Of a DNA stretch of 59,983 bases, positions 7,944 to 14,846 are shown one piece after another. The notes beneath the pieces are model-generated. The model ran no database searches, had not been told where the DNA came from, and saw nothing but the letters and a program-made list of their open reading frames with translations. Source of the DNA: an uncultured Lachnospiraceae bacterium (GTDB taxonomy: Bacteria; Bacillota; Clostridia; Lachnospirales; Lachnospiraceae); NCBI GenBank assembly GCA_910587955.1, contig CAJUNN010000012.1, forward strand, positions 1 through 59,983, read 5' to 3'. Made by a program: the position numbers and the translations under genes. Position 1 is the first letter of the stretch. Every line of letters starts with the position of its first letter.

Positions 7944-8092
7944 TCCCCCTTTCCTGCTTGGGCGACTGTTTTGCGAAAAGGAAAAAGTCTGTCAAGGGGA
8001 AGAACGGCGTAAGCGGACTGTAGGGAGCATTAAGAGCCGTCCCTTGACAGATTTTTCCCTTTTTGCTACTCTCTGGCAGGCAGAAAGGGGTA
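7944..8092. repeat. Long hairpin element 3
   Basis: A roughly 26-bp stem with three mismatches (7973-7998 with 8041-8066) is closed by GTCAAGGG/CCCTTGAC. It encloses a 42-nt loop that contains GGCGTAAGCGGACTGTAGGG. Imperfect outer arms reach CCCCTTT/AAAGGGG. The CAAGGG top and the GGCGTA...GTAGGG loop core resemble elements 1 and 2, but less closely than those two resemble each other. Together with the iteron-like repeats it fills most of the 700-base gene-free stretch 7840-8547. Confidence 0.7.
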
Positions 8093-8280
8093 TCCTCTCT
8101 AATTTTTTCCTATTTCTTACGTCTTATAGAATAACTTGCTTTCAGAAGTTGTATTTTACAGAAATTATATCTTATGTATGTATATACAGAATTGATATGA
8201 TTATAAGGATAGATATGCTCCTGCTTTTCCACTCAAAAAGGCTTCGCGTTTCAAGGTTTTTCTTAACCTCCTCTTTTCAC

Positions 8281-8391
8281 ATTTTTGGAATCTGGGGTTA
8301 CATATTTACCCGTGAATTTGGAATCATTTTTTCTGTTTTACGGTAAATTTGGAATCATTCGTTTTCGTAGTGACGCAAATTTGGAATCAAA
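8281..8391. repeat. Phased iteron-like repeats
   Basis: Three copies of AAATTTGGAATCATT-like sequence start at 8314, 8345 and 8377, and a weaker copy (TTTTTGGAATCTGG) lies near 8281. Spacing is 31-33 bp, about three helical turns. The region is AT-rich and lies next to a candidate replication initiator (8548-9414). This is the layout of initiator-binding iterons or of a regulator operator array; I favour an origin because of the adjacent partition genes. Confidence 0.55.
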
Positions 8392-8547
8392 TTTTTAAAA
8401 AATAGCAAAAAAATAGCTTCCATGCAAAAAATTCTCTTCATGGATGCCCTTTTCTCATAACTCTTTTTATTCTATTAGTTACCATTCGTCTTTTTACAGA
8501 TAGATTGAGTAATTAAAAGCATGACAAACAGGCCTGTTTTAACAAGC

Positions 8548-9414
8548 CTATAAACTTAAATTCTCCCGGAGCAACTTATGTATCAATTTAGGGTTTAATT
8601 CGTATTGCCATTCGGACTTTTTCTTTCGATTTTTATTGATGACCTCCAGGCTTCTTTTTATCGCATCCGCTAGATGTTCTTCCAGTTTGTCCTCTCGAAC
8701 CCGCTTTCGATACTGGGACAGAAGCGTCTTAACATCCCGGAAGTCTTTGGGTTTGTATGTCCGGATCTTTTCCTGGTCGCATATGCTGGATATTACATGC
8801 TCCCGGTAAACTTCTGCTTCGCCTGGGCTTATGGCACCCGTTCTTTTCGGATATACTTTCTTAGCAATCGCCAGAAAAGAATAGATTCCCTGATGTAGTT
8901 TGACATGGAAAAATGCTTTGATAGATTTTAAGTATCCTCTCAAAGTTCGTTCCGTCACCCCTAAGAGCTTCGTGTATTTCTCAAAAAATTTTTTGGAACC
9001 AATTAGAAATGCTCGTTTCCCTGCCATACAGTTTTTCAGCAAATCTAAAATCAAAAGAATTTCCCTAGCTTTTAGTTTCTGAAATTCGGGGTCTTCAAAA
9101 ATTTTCAGATCCAGGGTAAAATAACCGCAGCTAAAATCTTTATCCCGGAAGTCATTGTCCAGGATTTGTATATCCATTGCATTTTTGTGCCTCGGAATCG
9201 TAAAGAGAATCCCCTTATCTTTTAAACCATCAACCGCATTATAAAAACTTGACTTTGAAATATGGATTATTCTACATACTTTGCGCCTCTGTACTTTTCG
9301 AATCCGCCCAGATTCACTCTGCCACCGGGCAATGCACCAGAGAACGAGAAACTCACTGCGTGTAATTCTCTTTTCTGTTAGTACTTTTACAATGGAATGC
9401 TTGATTTTCCACAT
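8548..9414 (-). CDS. Candidate plasmid/phage replication initiator (winged-helix protein)
   Basis: This is a basic protein of 288 residues. Residues about 15-75 form a winged-helix pattern: ITRSEFLVLWCIARW, VQRRKVCRIIHISKSSFYNAVDGLKDKG, then a basic wing. A second HTH-like segment (KYTKLLGVTERTLRGYLKSI) lies at about 155-175. Two winged helices in one protein are typical of RepA/RepB-type initiators. The adjacent 31-33 bp repeats and nearby parAB fit, but the sequence does not match a family I can name. The start has GAGG eight bases upstream. The gene at 9416-9760 ends one base before it. Confidence 0.5.
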   Translation of the reverse strand: MWKIKHSIVKVLTEKRITRSEFLVLWCIARWQSESGRIRKVQRRKVCRIIHISKSSFYNAVDGLKDKGILFTIPRHKNAMDIQILDNDFRDKDFSCGYFTLDLKIFEDPEFQKLKAREILLILDLLKNCMAGKRAFLIGSKKFFEKYTKLLGVTERTLRGYLKSIKAFFHVKLHQGIYSFLAIAKKVYPKRTGAISPGEAEVYREHVISSICDQEKIRTYKPKDFRDVKTLLSQYRKRVREDKLEEHLADAIKRSLEVINKNRKKKSEWQYELNPKLIHKLLRENLSL

Positions 9415-9415
9415 A

Positions 9416-9760
9416 TTAATGTCCTCTTTTTAAGCGTATAAGTTTATCCCTTGCCGCCGAAACCTCTTCCTTGTCAATTTCCCATTCCTCCAGCAGTTCC
9501 CAATCCTCGCTCTCCCGGCACTCCTTGATGCCCTTCTCAGCGTCCCGGAGAAATCTATCTATGAGAATAATTAAAAGCTGAAATTCCTCTTCCGTAAATT
9601 TCATTGGATTTTTCTGGCACTTGCTGACCATGCTCCGATATCTCTTTACATACTCTTCGTTTCCATTCAGCTCTTCCTTATCATAGAGAAGAAAAACGGC
9701 AAACAACGCATCTCTATACTTTGATCTCAAATGATATATTCCCTTTTTTCGTACTTTCAT
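9416..9760 (-). CDS. Hypothetical alpha-helical protein
   Basis: This is a highly charged, mostly helical protein of about 114 residues (RYRSMVSKCQKNPMKFTEEE, then LLIILIDRFLRDAEKG). I recognise no domain. Of two adjacent in-frame ATGs I choose 9760, because AGGAGG ends six bases before it and directly abuts the other. It ends one base before the candidate initiator starts, so the two are probably co-transcribed and may act together. Confidence 0.55.
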   Translation of the reverse strand: MKVRKKGIYHLRSKYRDALFAVFLLYDKEELNGNEEYVKRYRSMVSKCQKNPMKFTEEEFQLLIILIDRFLRDAEKGIKECRESEDWELLEEWEIDKEEVSAARDKLIRLKRGH

Positions 9761-9792
9761 CTTCATCCTCCTGTAAATTTCAGTTTAAGTTC

Positions 9793-10590
9793 TTATCCAA
9801 ACAAGCTCATTTGCTTCTCCGGCCCAAAATTCATCCATAGAATCTCTGTCTTCCTGCTGCACACCTGTGAATAACTAGTTGTTTCCTCCCGATGCCAGCC
9901 CGCCAGTCTGTGTTTGTATAGGTCGCTGTCATAACCGGATATTAGAACTGGCCCTGGATGCTCCAGAAGGACATCCAACAATTCATTCTGTCCCTCGTCG
10001 TCCAGCTCATGCCTATACTGCTTTCCGTGACGGGTCCCCATCACATAAGGCGGATCTGCGTATACTAGAACCTTCGGGCTCTTGAACCGCCGAATCAACT
10101 CCACAGCTGGCCTGCACTCTATCTGCACTCCCCGGAGCCGTTCGGCCGCCTGCATAATCTTTTCCGGCAAGTTGCACCAGTCCTGTGAGGCGTATGCCCG
10201 TTCCCGGCCCTGCACATCGTTCTTCCAGCCAACCTTCTCCCCGGTCGTGCGAAACCCATGTCCCATATTAAGCCGTATGTAGAAGTTCACCGCCCGCTTA
10301 AAGCTGTCCTCCGGCTCTGCATCAAAGGCGTCCTCATACACCTGCCGGGCGTAGGGCGTCCAGTAGATTTCATGTGCCAGGCGCTCCGGATCGCGCTTGA
10401 TACACTCGAAGAGGTTGACCACATTTCCGTCCAGGTCGTTAACTGTCTCAATATGGCTTCTGGGTTTATTGAAAAGCACTGCTCCGCTGCCGAAGAAGGG
10501 ATCCAGGTAACTATGATGATCCGGAAAGAAATCTATAATCCATCGTGCTATGCTCCACTTGCTACCAGGGTACTTCATTACTGCTTTCAC
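9793..10590 (-). CDS. dam: Phage-type DNA adenine methylase (Dam/D12 class)
   Basis: This 265-residue protein is an N6-adenine methyltransferase of the D12 class. MKYPGSKWSIA is the N-terminal S-adenosylmethionine motif, YLDPFFGSGAVLF is motif I, and VYADPPYVM is the catalytic DPPY motif. These phage-type enzymes usually methylate GATC or a related site. The start is GTG at 10590, supported by AGGAGG eight bases upstream; an ATG lies four codons in. Its start overlaps the stop of a 38-codon ORF. No cognate nuclease is adjacent, so it is probably an orphan methylase protecting the element or regulating its replication. Confidence 0.9.
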   Translation of the reverse strand: MKAVMKYPGSKWSIARWIIDFFPDHHSYLDPFFGSGAVLFNKPRSHIETVNDLDGNVVNLFECIKRDPERLAHEIYWTPYARQVYEDAFDAEPEDSFKRAVNFYIRLNMGHGFRTTGEKVGWKNDVQGRERAYASQDWCNLPEKIMQAAERLRGVQIECRPAVELIRRFKSPKVLVYADPPYVMGTRHGKQYRHELDDEGQNELLDVLLEHPGPVLISGYDSDLYKHRLAGWHREETTSYSQVCSRKTEILWMNFGPEKQMSLFG

Positions 10591-10703
10591 GTAACTACCC
10601 TCCTAAATCCTAATTCATTTTTCATTCGTTCCAGACGTTTCAAAGCCTCTATGCCTTGCTGTAGTTTGATTTTGTCCTTTGGTGCTTCTACTTTTAATCC
10701 CAT
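10587..10703 (-). CDS. Mini-ORF coupled to the Dam gene (38 aa)
   Basis: A 38-codon frame (MGLKVEAPKDKIKLQQGIEA...) is predicted helical and basic. Its ATG overlaps the last codons of the 62-residue gene and its stop overlaps the GTG start of the Dam gene, which strongly suggests chained translation across four genes. AAGGAAG lies ten bases upstream. No counterpart is seen after copy 1 of the cassette at 1763. Confidence 0.5.
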   Translation of the reverse strand: MGLKVEAPKDKIKLQQGIEALKRLERMKNELGFRRVVT

Positions 10704-10885
10704 TGGTGTGTTTCTTCCTTCATGTCAAGTATCCGATACATCCCGGGGAAGGATTTCCCCAAGTGCAGATACAGGCCGCCTACTTCCAGATCTGGTTCAT
10801 AACGACACAGGATCTTCTTTCTCTTTCCCCTGGTTCCATCTGGGTACTCTCTTACTACATGGTAGACATACATAATCCATGACAT
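10694..10885 (-). CDS. Small conserved protein of duplicated cassette, copy 2
   Basis: This is a 63-residue near twin of the protein at 1763-1951. They differ by a few conservative changes (Ile for Leu, Asp for Asn, Glu for Lys) and by the last few residues. It overlaps the upstream HTH gene by 31 nt exactly as in copy 1. Here the cassette leads into the mini-ORF and the Dam gene, so the cassette has two different downstream contexts in one element. Function is unknown. Confidence 0.6.
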   Translation of the reverse strand: MSWIMYVYHVVREYPDGTRGKRKKILCRYEPDLEVGGLYLHLGKSFPGMYRILDMKEETHQWD

Positions 10886-11130
10886 GCCGCTCCCTCCTTT
10901 CCGACAGCTTGTCTCTTCTTGTAATAACCAAATTCACCTGATTCTTTTAATTTCCTCACCTTCCGTAAAACTGCGTTCTGTGTCCGGCCAAGCGCCAGCG
11001 CAATCTCCCTGGAAGACGCCACCCCGTACCATGCGCACATGTAGGCCAATTCGCCTGTTGTGTATCCTTGATAATGGTTTCTACATATTTCAGTACTGTA
11101 CTTCATCCGGCAAGTCACCCCATTTTTCAT
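10855..11130 (-). CDS. HTH DNA-binding protein of duplicated cassette, copy 2
   Basis: This 91-residue HTH protein is nearly identical to the one at 1921-2196 from about residue 19 onward (HYQGYTTGELAYMCAWYGV, SSREIALALGRTQNAVLRKV, basic tail). The N-terminal 18 residues are different. It is the first gene of a minus-strand run that continues through the 63-residue gene, the mini-ORF, dam, the 114-residue gene and the candidate initiator. The divergent 17-bp repeat unit starts about 60-100 bases upstream, so this protein is a candidate to bind there. Confidence 0.65.
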   Translation of the reverse strand: MKNGVTCRMKYSTEICRNHYQGYTTGELAYMCAWYGVASSREIALALGRTQNAVLRKVRKLKESGEFGYYKKRQAVGKEGAACHGLCMSTM

Positions 11131-11191
11131 CTCTCCATTCCTTTAAAATACTTTTTAGAATCACGAATTACTAATTTTCATATGAAATCTA

Positions 11192-11221
11192 TTGACAAAT
11201 TTATCTACTAACGGTTAAAAT
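11192..11221 (+). promoter_or_regulatory. Promoter reading into the 17-bp repeat array
   Basis: TTGACA at 11192-11197 and TAAAAT at 11216-11221 are separated by 18 bases (or TTAAAA with 17). This is a good sigma-A promoter on the plus strand, divergent from the HTH cassette. No gene follows before the terminator at 11425, only the repeat array. Confidence 0.6.
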
Positions 11222-11231
11222 AAGTCTAAAG

Positions 11232-11417
11232 GTATAGCTAAGAATCAGGAGTACCTAATTATCAGGAGTACCTAAGAATCAGGAGTATTCGATTATTGAG
11301 TATCTAAGAATCAGGAGTATCTGAGTATCAGGAGTATCTGAGTATCAGGAGTATTCGATTATTGAGTATCTAAGAATCAGGAGTATCCGATTATCAGGAG
11401 TATCTGAGTATTAGCTT
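11232..11417 (+). repeat. 17-bp tandem repeat array (candidate ncRNA or binding-site array)
   Basis: About ten head-to-tail units have the consensus AAGAATCAGGAGTATCT. Eight contain TCAGGAGTA and two are 15-bp variants reading GATTATTGAGTATCT. Unit length is not a multiple of three and no ORF spans it. A promoter stands just before it and a strong terminator just after, so it should be transcribed as an RNA of about 240 nt. Units also show a higher-order repeat: the block ending GATTATTGAGTATCT occurs twice. It fills the gene-free stretch 11131-11512. Confidence 0.85.
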
Positions 11418-11424
11418 GTCTGGG

Positions 11425-11469
11425 AAAAAGACTTTATGGTGCTTTGGTCGGCGTTAATAAAGTCTTTTT
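11425..11469. terminator. Strong bidirectional terminator after the repeat array
   Basis: A perfect 13-bp stem (11425-11437 with 11457-11469) and a 19-nt loop is followed by more T residues on the plus strand, and by a T-run on the minus strand as well. It would end the repeat-array transcript from the left and the truncated amidase transcript from the right. Confidence 0.9.
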
Positions 11470-11512
11470 TTATTGTTTGTGTTTAATCGTCAAGCAAGAA
11501 ATCTAAGTATTT

Positions 11513-11833
11513 CTACTGCTGCCTAGCTTCATTTCCATTTAATTTTGTAAATAGTGTCTGAACCCCGTTATACTGGCCGGGATACTGGCCCGCATTCCGA
11601 TGGATGGACACAAAGAGATCCGCCCCCTCTTCATTGGCAATGGCAGCCTTCTGTCCTACGGACTGGGTTACATCGCTGGTCCTGGTATAGCTTACGTCTA
11701 AGCCGTTTGCCTCCAGAATCTTTCCCACTGCCATAGCAAGGCGCAGCGCATCGTCGCTCTCCCTTCTGCCCTGATATACTGCTCCCGGATTGCTTCCTCC
11801 GTGCCCGGCGTCTACTACGATCTTTGTTGCCAT
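11513..11833 (-). pseudogene. Truncated N-acetylmuramoyl-L-alanine amidase (amidase_3)
   Basis: The 106 codons encode the N-terminal half of an amidase_3 cell-wall hydrolase. IVVDAGHGGSNPGA carries the first zinc-binding His, with the conserved RRESD Glu following, then VSYTRTSD, and LFVSIHRNAG with the next His. Whole domains need about 170-180 residues; this one stops at GNEARQQ, before the last metal and catalytic residues. It should be inactive. The ribosome site AAAGGAGATTTT is intact. The break marks the junction with the accessory element. Confidence 0.8.
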
Positions 11834-11938
11834 AAAATCTCCTTTTGCTTTTTTCCTTTCTAACTAAGATATGCGGAAAAACAATGGTTGTGAAAAGGAG
11901 AAAAATATAGTAACATAGGGCAGAAAGGAAGGAATGCC

Positions 11939-12673
11939 ATGACAGCAAAATGTGCAGTGATCACAGGGGCCTCCCGGGGAATCGGGGCTGCGGCCGCAGA
12001 AAAATTTGCCGGGGAGGGCTGGAATCTCTGCCTGACCTGCATCCGCTCCGGGGAGCGCTTAGAGCATCTGGCCCGGCGCCTTCACGGAGAATTCGGCATC
12101 ACCTGTCTTCCCTTTACGGGCGACATGGGAAATGAAAAAGATGTAGAGAAATGTTTCCGGCTGGTGCAGGAGCGCTTCGGCCGGCTGGATGCCCTGGTCA
12201 ACAACGCAGGCATCTCGCGGACAGGACTGCTCACAGACCTTACCTTGTCCCAGTGGGAGGAAATCATGCGGACCAATACGACTTCCGTATTCCTCTGCTC
12301 CCGTCAGGCCGTTCCCAGCATGCTGCGCCTGGGCTCCGGTGCTATCGTGAATGTTTCCTCCGTCTGGGGCTGTGTGGGAGCTTCCTGCGAAACTGCCTAC
12401 TCTGCGTCCAAAGGCGCAGTCAATGCCCTTACTATGGCTTTAGCCAAGGAACTGGCTCCCAGCGGGATCCGGGTCAACGCCGTGGCCTGCGGAGCTATCG
12501 ACACAGATATGAATGCCTGCTTTACAGAGGAAGAGAAAGCCGCCCTGGCAGAAGAGATTCCGGCCGGACGGTTCGGGCTTCCCTCCGAAGCGGCAGATCT
12601 TATCTTCTCCCTGTGTGTCCGGTCCTCCTATCTCACAGGACAGGTGATACGGCTGGACGGGGGATGGATTTAA
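11939..12673 (+). CDS. SDR-family reductase (FabG/YmfI-like)
   Basis: This 244-residue short-chain dehydrogenase/reductase has the full classical pattern: ITGASRGIGAAAAE for NAD(P) binding, VNNAGIS, a catalytic Ser in VNVSSVWG, and YSASKGAVN (Tyr and Lys). The C-terminus is LTGQVIRLDGGWI, as in FabG. In Firmicutes, stand-alone proteins of this type include 3-oxoacyl-ACP reductases and YmfI, the reductase acting on the modified lysine of elongation factor P; the sequence does not decide. It lies divergent from the amidase remnant and 13 bases before lrgA. Confidence 0.85.
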   Translation: MTAKCAVITGASRGIGAAAAEKFAGEGWNLCLTCIRSGERLEHLARRLHGEFGITCLPFTGDMGNEKDVEKCFRLVQERFGRLDALVNNAGISRTGLLTDLTLSQWEEIMRTNTTSVFLCSRQAVPSMLRLGSGAIVNVSSVWGCVGASCETAYSASKGAVNALTMALAKELAPSGIRVNAVACGAIDTDMNACFTEEEKAALAEEIPAGRFGLPSEAADLIFSLCVRSSYLTGQVIRLDGGWI

Positions 12674-12686
12674 GGAGTGATAAACT

Positions 12687-13055
12687 ATGAAAATTATCAA
12701 ACAGACCGGCATTATTTTTTTCATCTGCTGGATCAGCGTGATTCTGGAAGCCCTTCTTCCATTTGCCTTTCCTGCCAGCGTCATCGGCATGGTACTTCTC
12801 CTTCTTTTTCTGCTGTCCGGACTTTTAAAAGTAGAACACATCCGGGAGAAGTCCGATTTTCTGCTGGCAAATATGGCATTTTTCTTTATCCCCGCCGGAG
12901 TCAATGTCATGAATTATCTGGACATCCTAAGGCAAAACTGGCTGCCTCTGCTGGCCGTGTGCCTCCTGACCACCGTAATTACCTTTGCGGCGACTGCATA
13001 CAGCGTCCGTTTTACCATGAGCCTGCTCTCAAAGAGAAAGGAGGGACAGTCATGA
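12687..13055 (+). CDS. lrgA: CidA/LrgA family holin-like membrane protein
   Basis: This 122-residue protein has four hydrophobic segments. FPASVIGMVLLLLFLLSGLLK is close to the LrgA/CidA signature, and FFFIPAGVNVMNYLDIL follows, as in the family. LrgA/CidA proteins act with LrgB partners in control of murein hydrolase export and in by-product transport. The gene follows the SDR by 13 bases with AAGGAG, and its stop overlaps the start of lrgB. Confidence 0.9.
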   Translation: MKIIKQTGIIFFICWISVILEALLPFAFPASVIGMVLLLLFLLSGLLKVEHIREKSDFLLANMAFFFIPAGVNVMNYLDILRQNWLPLLAVCLLTTVITFAATAYSVRFTMSLLSKRKEGQS

Positions 13056-13744
13056 AAGAACTGTGCTCCTCCCCTTTTTTCGGTATTGCATTGAGCATTC
13101 TGGCTTTCTGGATTGGTGTGAAAATCCAGGCACGGACCAAGTCTGTTCTCTGCAATCCCCTGCTGATTGCCATTGTACTGATTGTCCTGCTGCTTTCCCT
13201 TCTCAAAATCCCTTATGAGAGCTATAATGAGGGCGGCGCCGTAATTAACATGTTCCTGGCTCCGGCTACCGCCTGCCTGGCAGTCTCCATCTACACCCGC
13301 ATCCGGCTTCTGAAAGAATACTGGCTGCCGATTCTTGCAGGCTGTACGGCAGGTTCCCTGGCCTCTATGGGAAGCGTCTTTCTGCTCTGCCGCTTATTCG
13401 GGCTGGACTCTTCCATGACCGCCTCCCTGCTGCCCAAATCCGTGACTACCCCCATTGCCGCAGAGGTATGCCGGACCCGGGGAGGTATCGTTCCGGTTAC
13501 GGTCATCGCTGTTATCTTCACCGGAATCCTGGGAAGCATCCTGGCACCTTTCCTGATCCGTGTGTTTCATGCAGAAAATCCTGTAACCGCCGGCCTTTCC
13601 ATCGGAGCCTGCAGCCATGCCGTCGGCACCTCCAAGGCCCTGGAGCTGGGAGAAACCGAAGGCGCCATGAGCGGCCTGGCCATCGGCATCTGCGGAATCA
13701 TCACGGTGCTGGTGTCCCTGATACTTCCCCATAGTTTCGGATAA
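13052..13744 (+). CDS. lrgB: LrgB family membrane protein
   Basis: This 230-residue polytopic protein has the LrgB motifs: NMFLAPATACLAVSIY, LLPKSVTTPIAAEV and IGACSHAVGTSKALELGE. I start at the ATG at 13052, preceded by AAGGAGGGACAG; longer frames upstream belong to another frame of lrgA. It overlaps lrgA by four bases and is the membrane partner of LrgA. Its last 44 bases overlap the 3' end of the convergent Dam-family gene, so the two transcripts are complementary there. Confidence 0.9.
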   Translation: MKELCSSPFFGIALSILAFWIGVKIQARTKSVLCNPLLIAIVLIVLLLSLLKIPYESYNEGGAVINMFLAPATACLAVSIYTRIRLLKEYWLPILAGCTAGSLASMGSVFLLCRLFGLDSSMTASLLPKSVTTPIAAEVCRTRGGIVPVTVIAVIFTGILGSILAPFLIRVFHAENPVTAGLSIGACSHAVGTSKALELGETEGAMSGLAIGICGIITVLVSLILPHSFG

Positions 13745-14552
13745 TCACTTCCGTTCCGGTCCGTTTCTTCGGATCGGAGTTGATGGCCCGGCGCACAGAG
13801 ATTTCCTCCAGGAGGAAGTCTGCATACAATTCCCGGATCAGCTCTGTGTTATGGTTCGTCAGCATACACAAGACTCCCCGTTCTGCCAGTTTGCGGAAAA
13901 GTCCCGCCAGCCTGCGGTGTTCGCTTTCCGCAAACCCTTCCTTGGTATAAGAATCAAAAGAGTCCGGATTCAGAGGCGCATAAGGGCTGTCAAAATAGAC
14001 AAAATCCCCTTCTTCTGCATCCGACGCCGCAGCTTCAAAGTCCTGGCAGGTAATGGTTACAGATTTCAGATACCCGGATATCTGCCGGATATTTTCAATA
14101 TCCATAGAAGCAACCTGCTTTTTCTGATTCCACGGGACATTGAAACATCCTTTTGTATTGACCCGGTAAAGACCATTGAAACAATGCTTATTCAGGTAAA
14201 TAAAAAGAGCCGCCATCTCTGTGTCATAATCTTTCTTTTTCAGCTTATCGTTGTACCGTTCCCGCATCTGGTAATAGAATTCTTTTGTACAGGTCACCTG
14301 ATCCATAGAAGCAAGAGCCGCAATCAGGGAATCCTGGTGATCCCGGATCTCTGTGTAAGTGTGAATCAGTTCCCGGTTGATATCGTTAATAAAGGCACAG
14401 GCAGGTTTCTGGTGAAACATCAGGGCCCCGCCTCCTACAAAGGGTTCATAGTAATGTTTCCAGGTATCCGGCATACGAATGCGCAAGGCTTCCAGCATCT
14501 GCCGTTTTCCGCCGGCCCACTTTACAAAAGGCTCCATATTGGAACTGCTCAT
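13701..14552 (-). CDS. Dam-family DNA adenine methylase with DSPY motif
   Basis: This N6-adenine methyltransferase of the D12 class is about 283 residues long. FVKWAGGKRQML is the N-terminal motif, YYEPFVGGGALMF is motif I, and INDINRELI follows as usual. The catalytic tetrad reads DSPY (VYFDSPYAPLN) instead of DPPY. I start at the ATG at 14552, with AAGGAG nine bases upstream; the longer TTG frame runs into the decayed P-II gene. GATC is the likeliest target. No nuclease is adjacent. It is a solitary, core-like gene with GC content like its neighbours. Confidence 0.85.
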   Translation of the reverse strand: MSSSNMEPFVKWAGGKRQMLEALRIRMPDTWKHYYEPFVGGGALMFHQKPACAFINDINRELIHTYTEIRDHQDSLIAALASMDQVTCTKEFYYQMRERYNDKLKKKDYDTEMAALFIYLNKHCFNGLYRVNTKGCFNVPWNQKKQVASMDIENIRQISGYLKSVTITCQDFEAAASDAEEGDFVYFDSPYAPLNPDSFDSYTKEGFAESEHRRLAGLFRKLAERGVLCMLTNHNTELIRELYADFLLEEISVRRAINSDPKKRTGTEVIIRNYGEVSGTPAP

Positions 14553-14580
14553 CTTCAAAATCTCCTTATGCTCTTCTAGT

Positions 14581-14823
14581 TTATCCAAGCCGCACCGTCT
14601 GATCGATGCTCACGGAACAGATCATGCTTCGGCCTCCGTCTTCATGCCGTGCTTCCGGCTGACGGTTTCCATAATAACATTACAGGTTTCCGCAGACGCC
14701 ACAATGGCTATAATTTCTTTCTCCGCCTGGACTTGAAAGCCGTAAAATTTCTCCGTGTCCTCCGGGCCCGCCCAGCGTTTTTCCCTGTCCCCGCCCCACA
14801 ATGGATACCATCAGTTTAATCAT
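14581..14823 (-). pseudogene. Decayed P-II-like signal protein gene
   Basis: The start MIKLMVSIVGRGQGK after a GGGAG site matches the N-terminus of short P-II-like proteins. The frame then breaks. A second frame gives EKEIIAIVASAETCNVIMET, and a third frame ends ICSVSIDQTVRLG and a stop. At least two frameshifts and a missing central part are present. P-II-like genes are often paired with DUF1538 membrane proteins, and the next gene upstream is a broken DUF1538, which supports the call. Confidence 0.65.
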
Positions 14824-14846
14824 CTCAATCTCCCTGTTTTCTGCTC

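Noticed and set aside
3108..8092. Retron, group II intron or MITE origin of the hairpins
   Set aside because: No reverse transcriptase is present, and the stems are not shared between copies as terminal repeats of a MITE would be.
11232..11417. CRISPR array
   Set aside because: The 17-bp units abut without unique spacers of constant length, and no cas gene is present.
13900..14580. Long plus-strand ORFs opposite the methylase and other GC-rich genes
   Set aside because: They mirror real genes on the other strand, have no ribosome sites and show no domain motifs.
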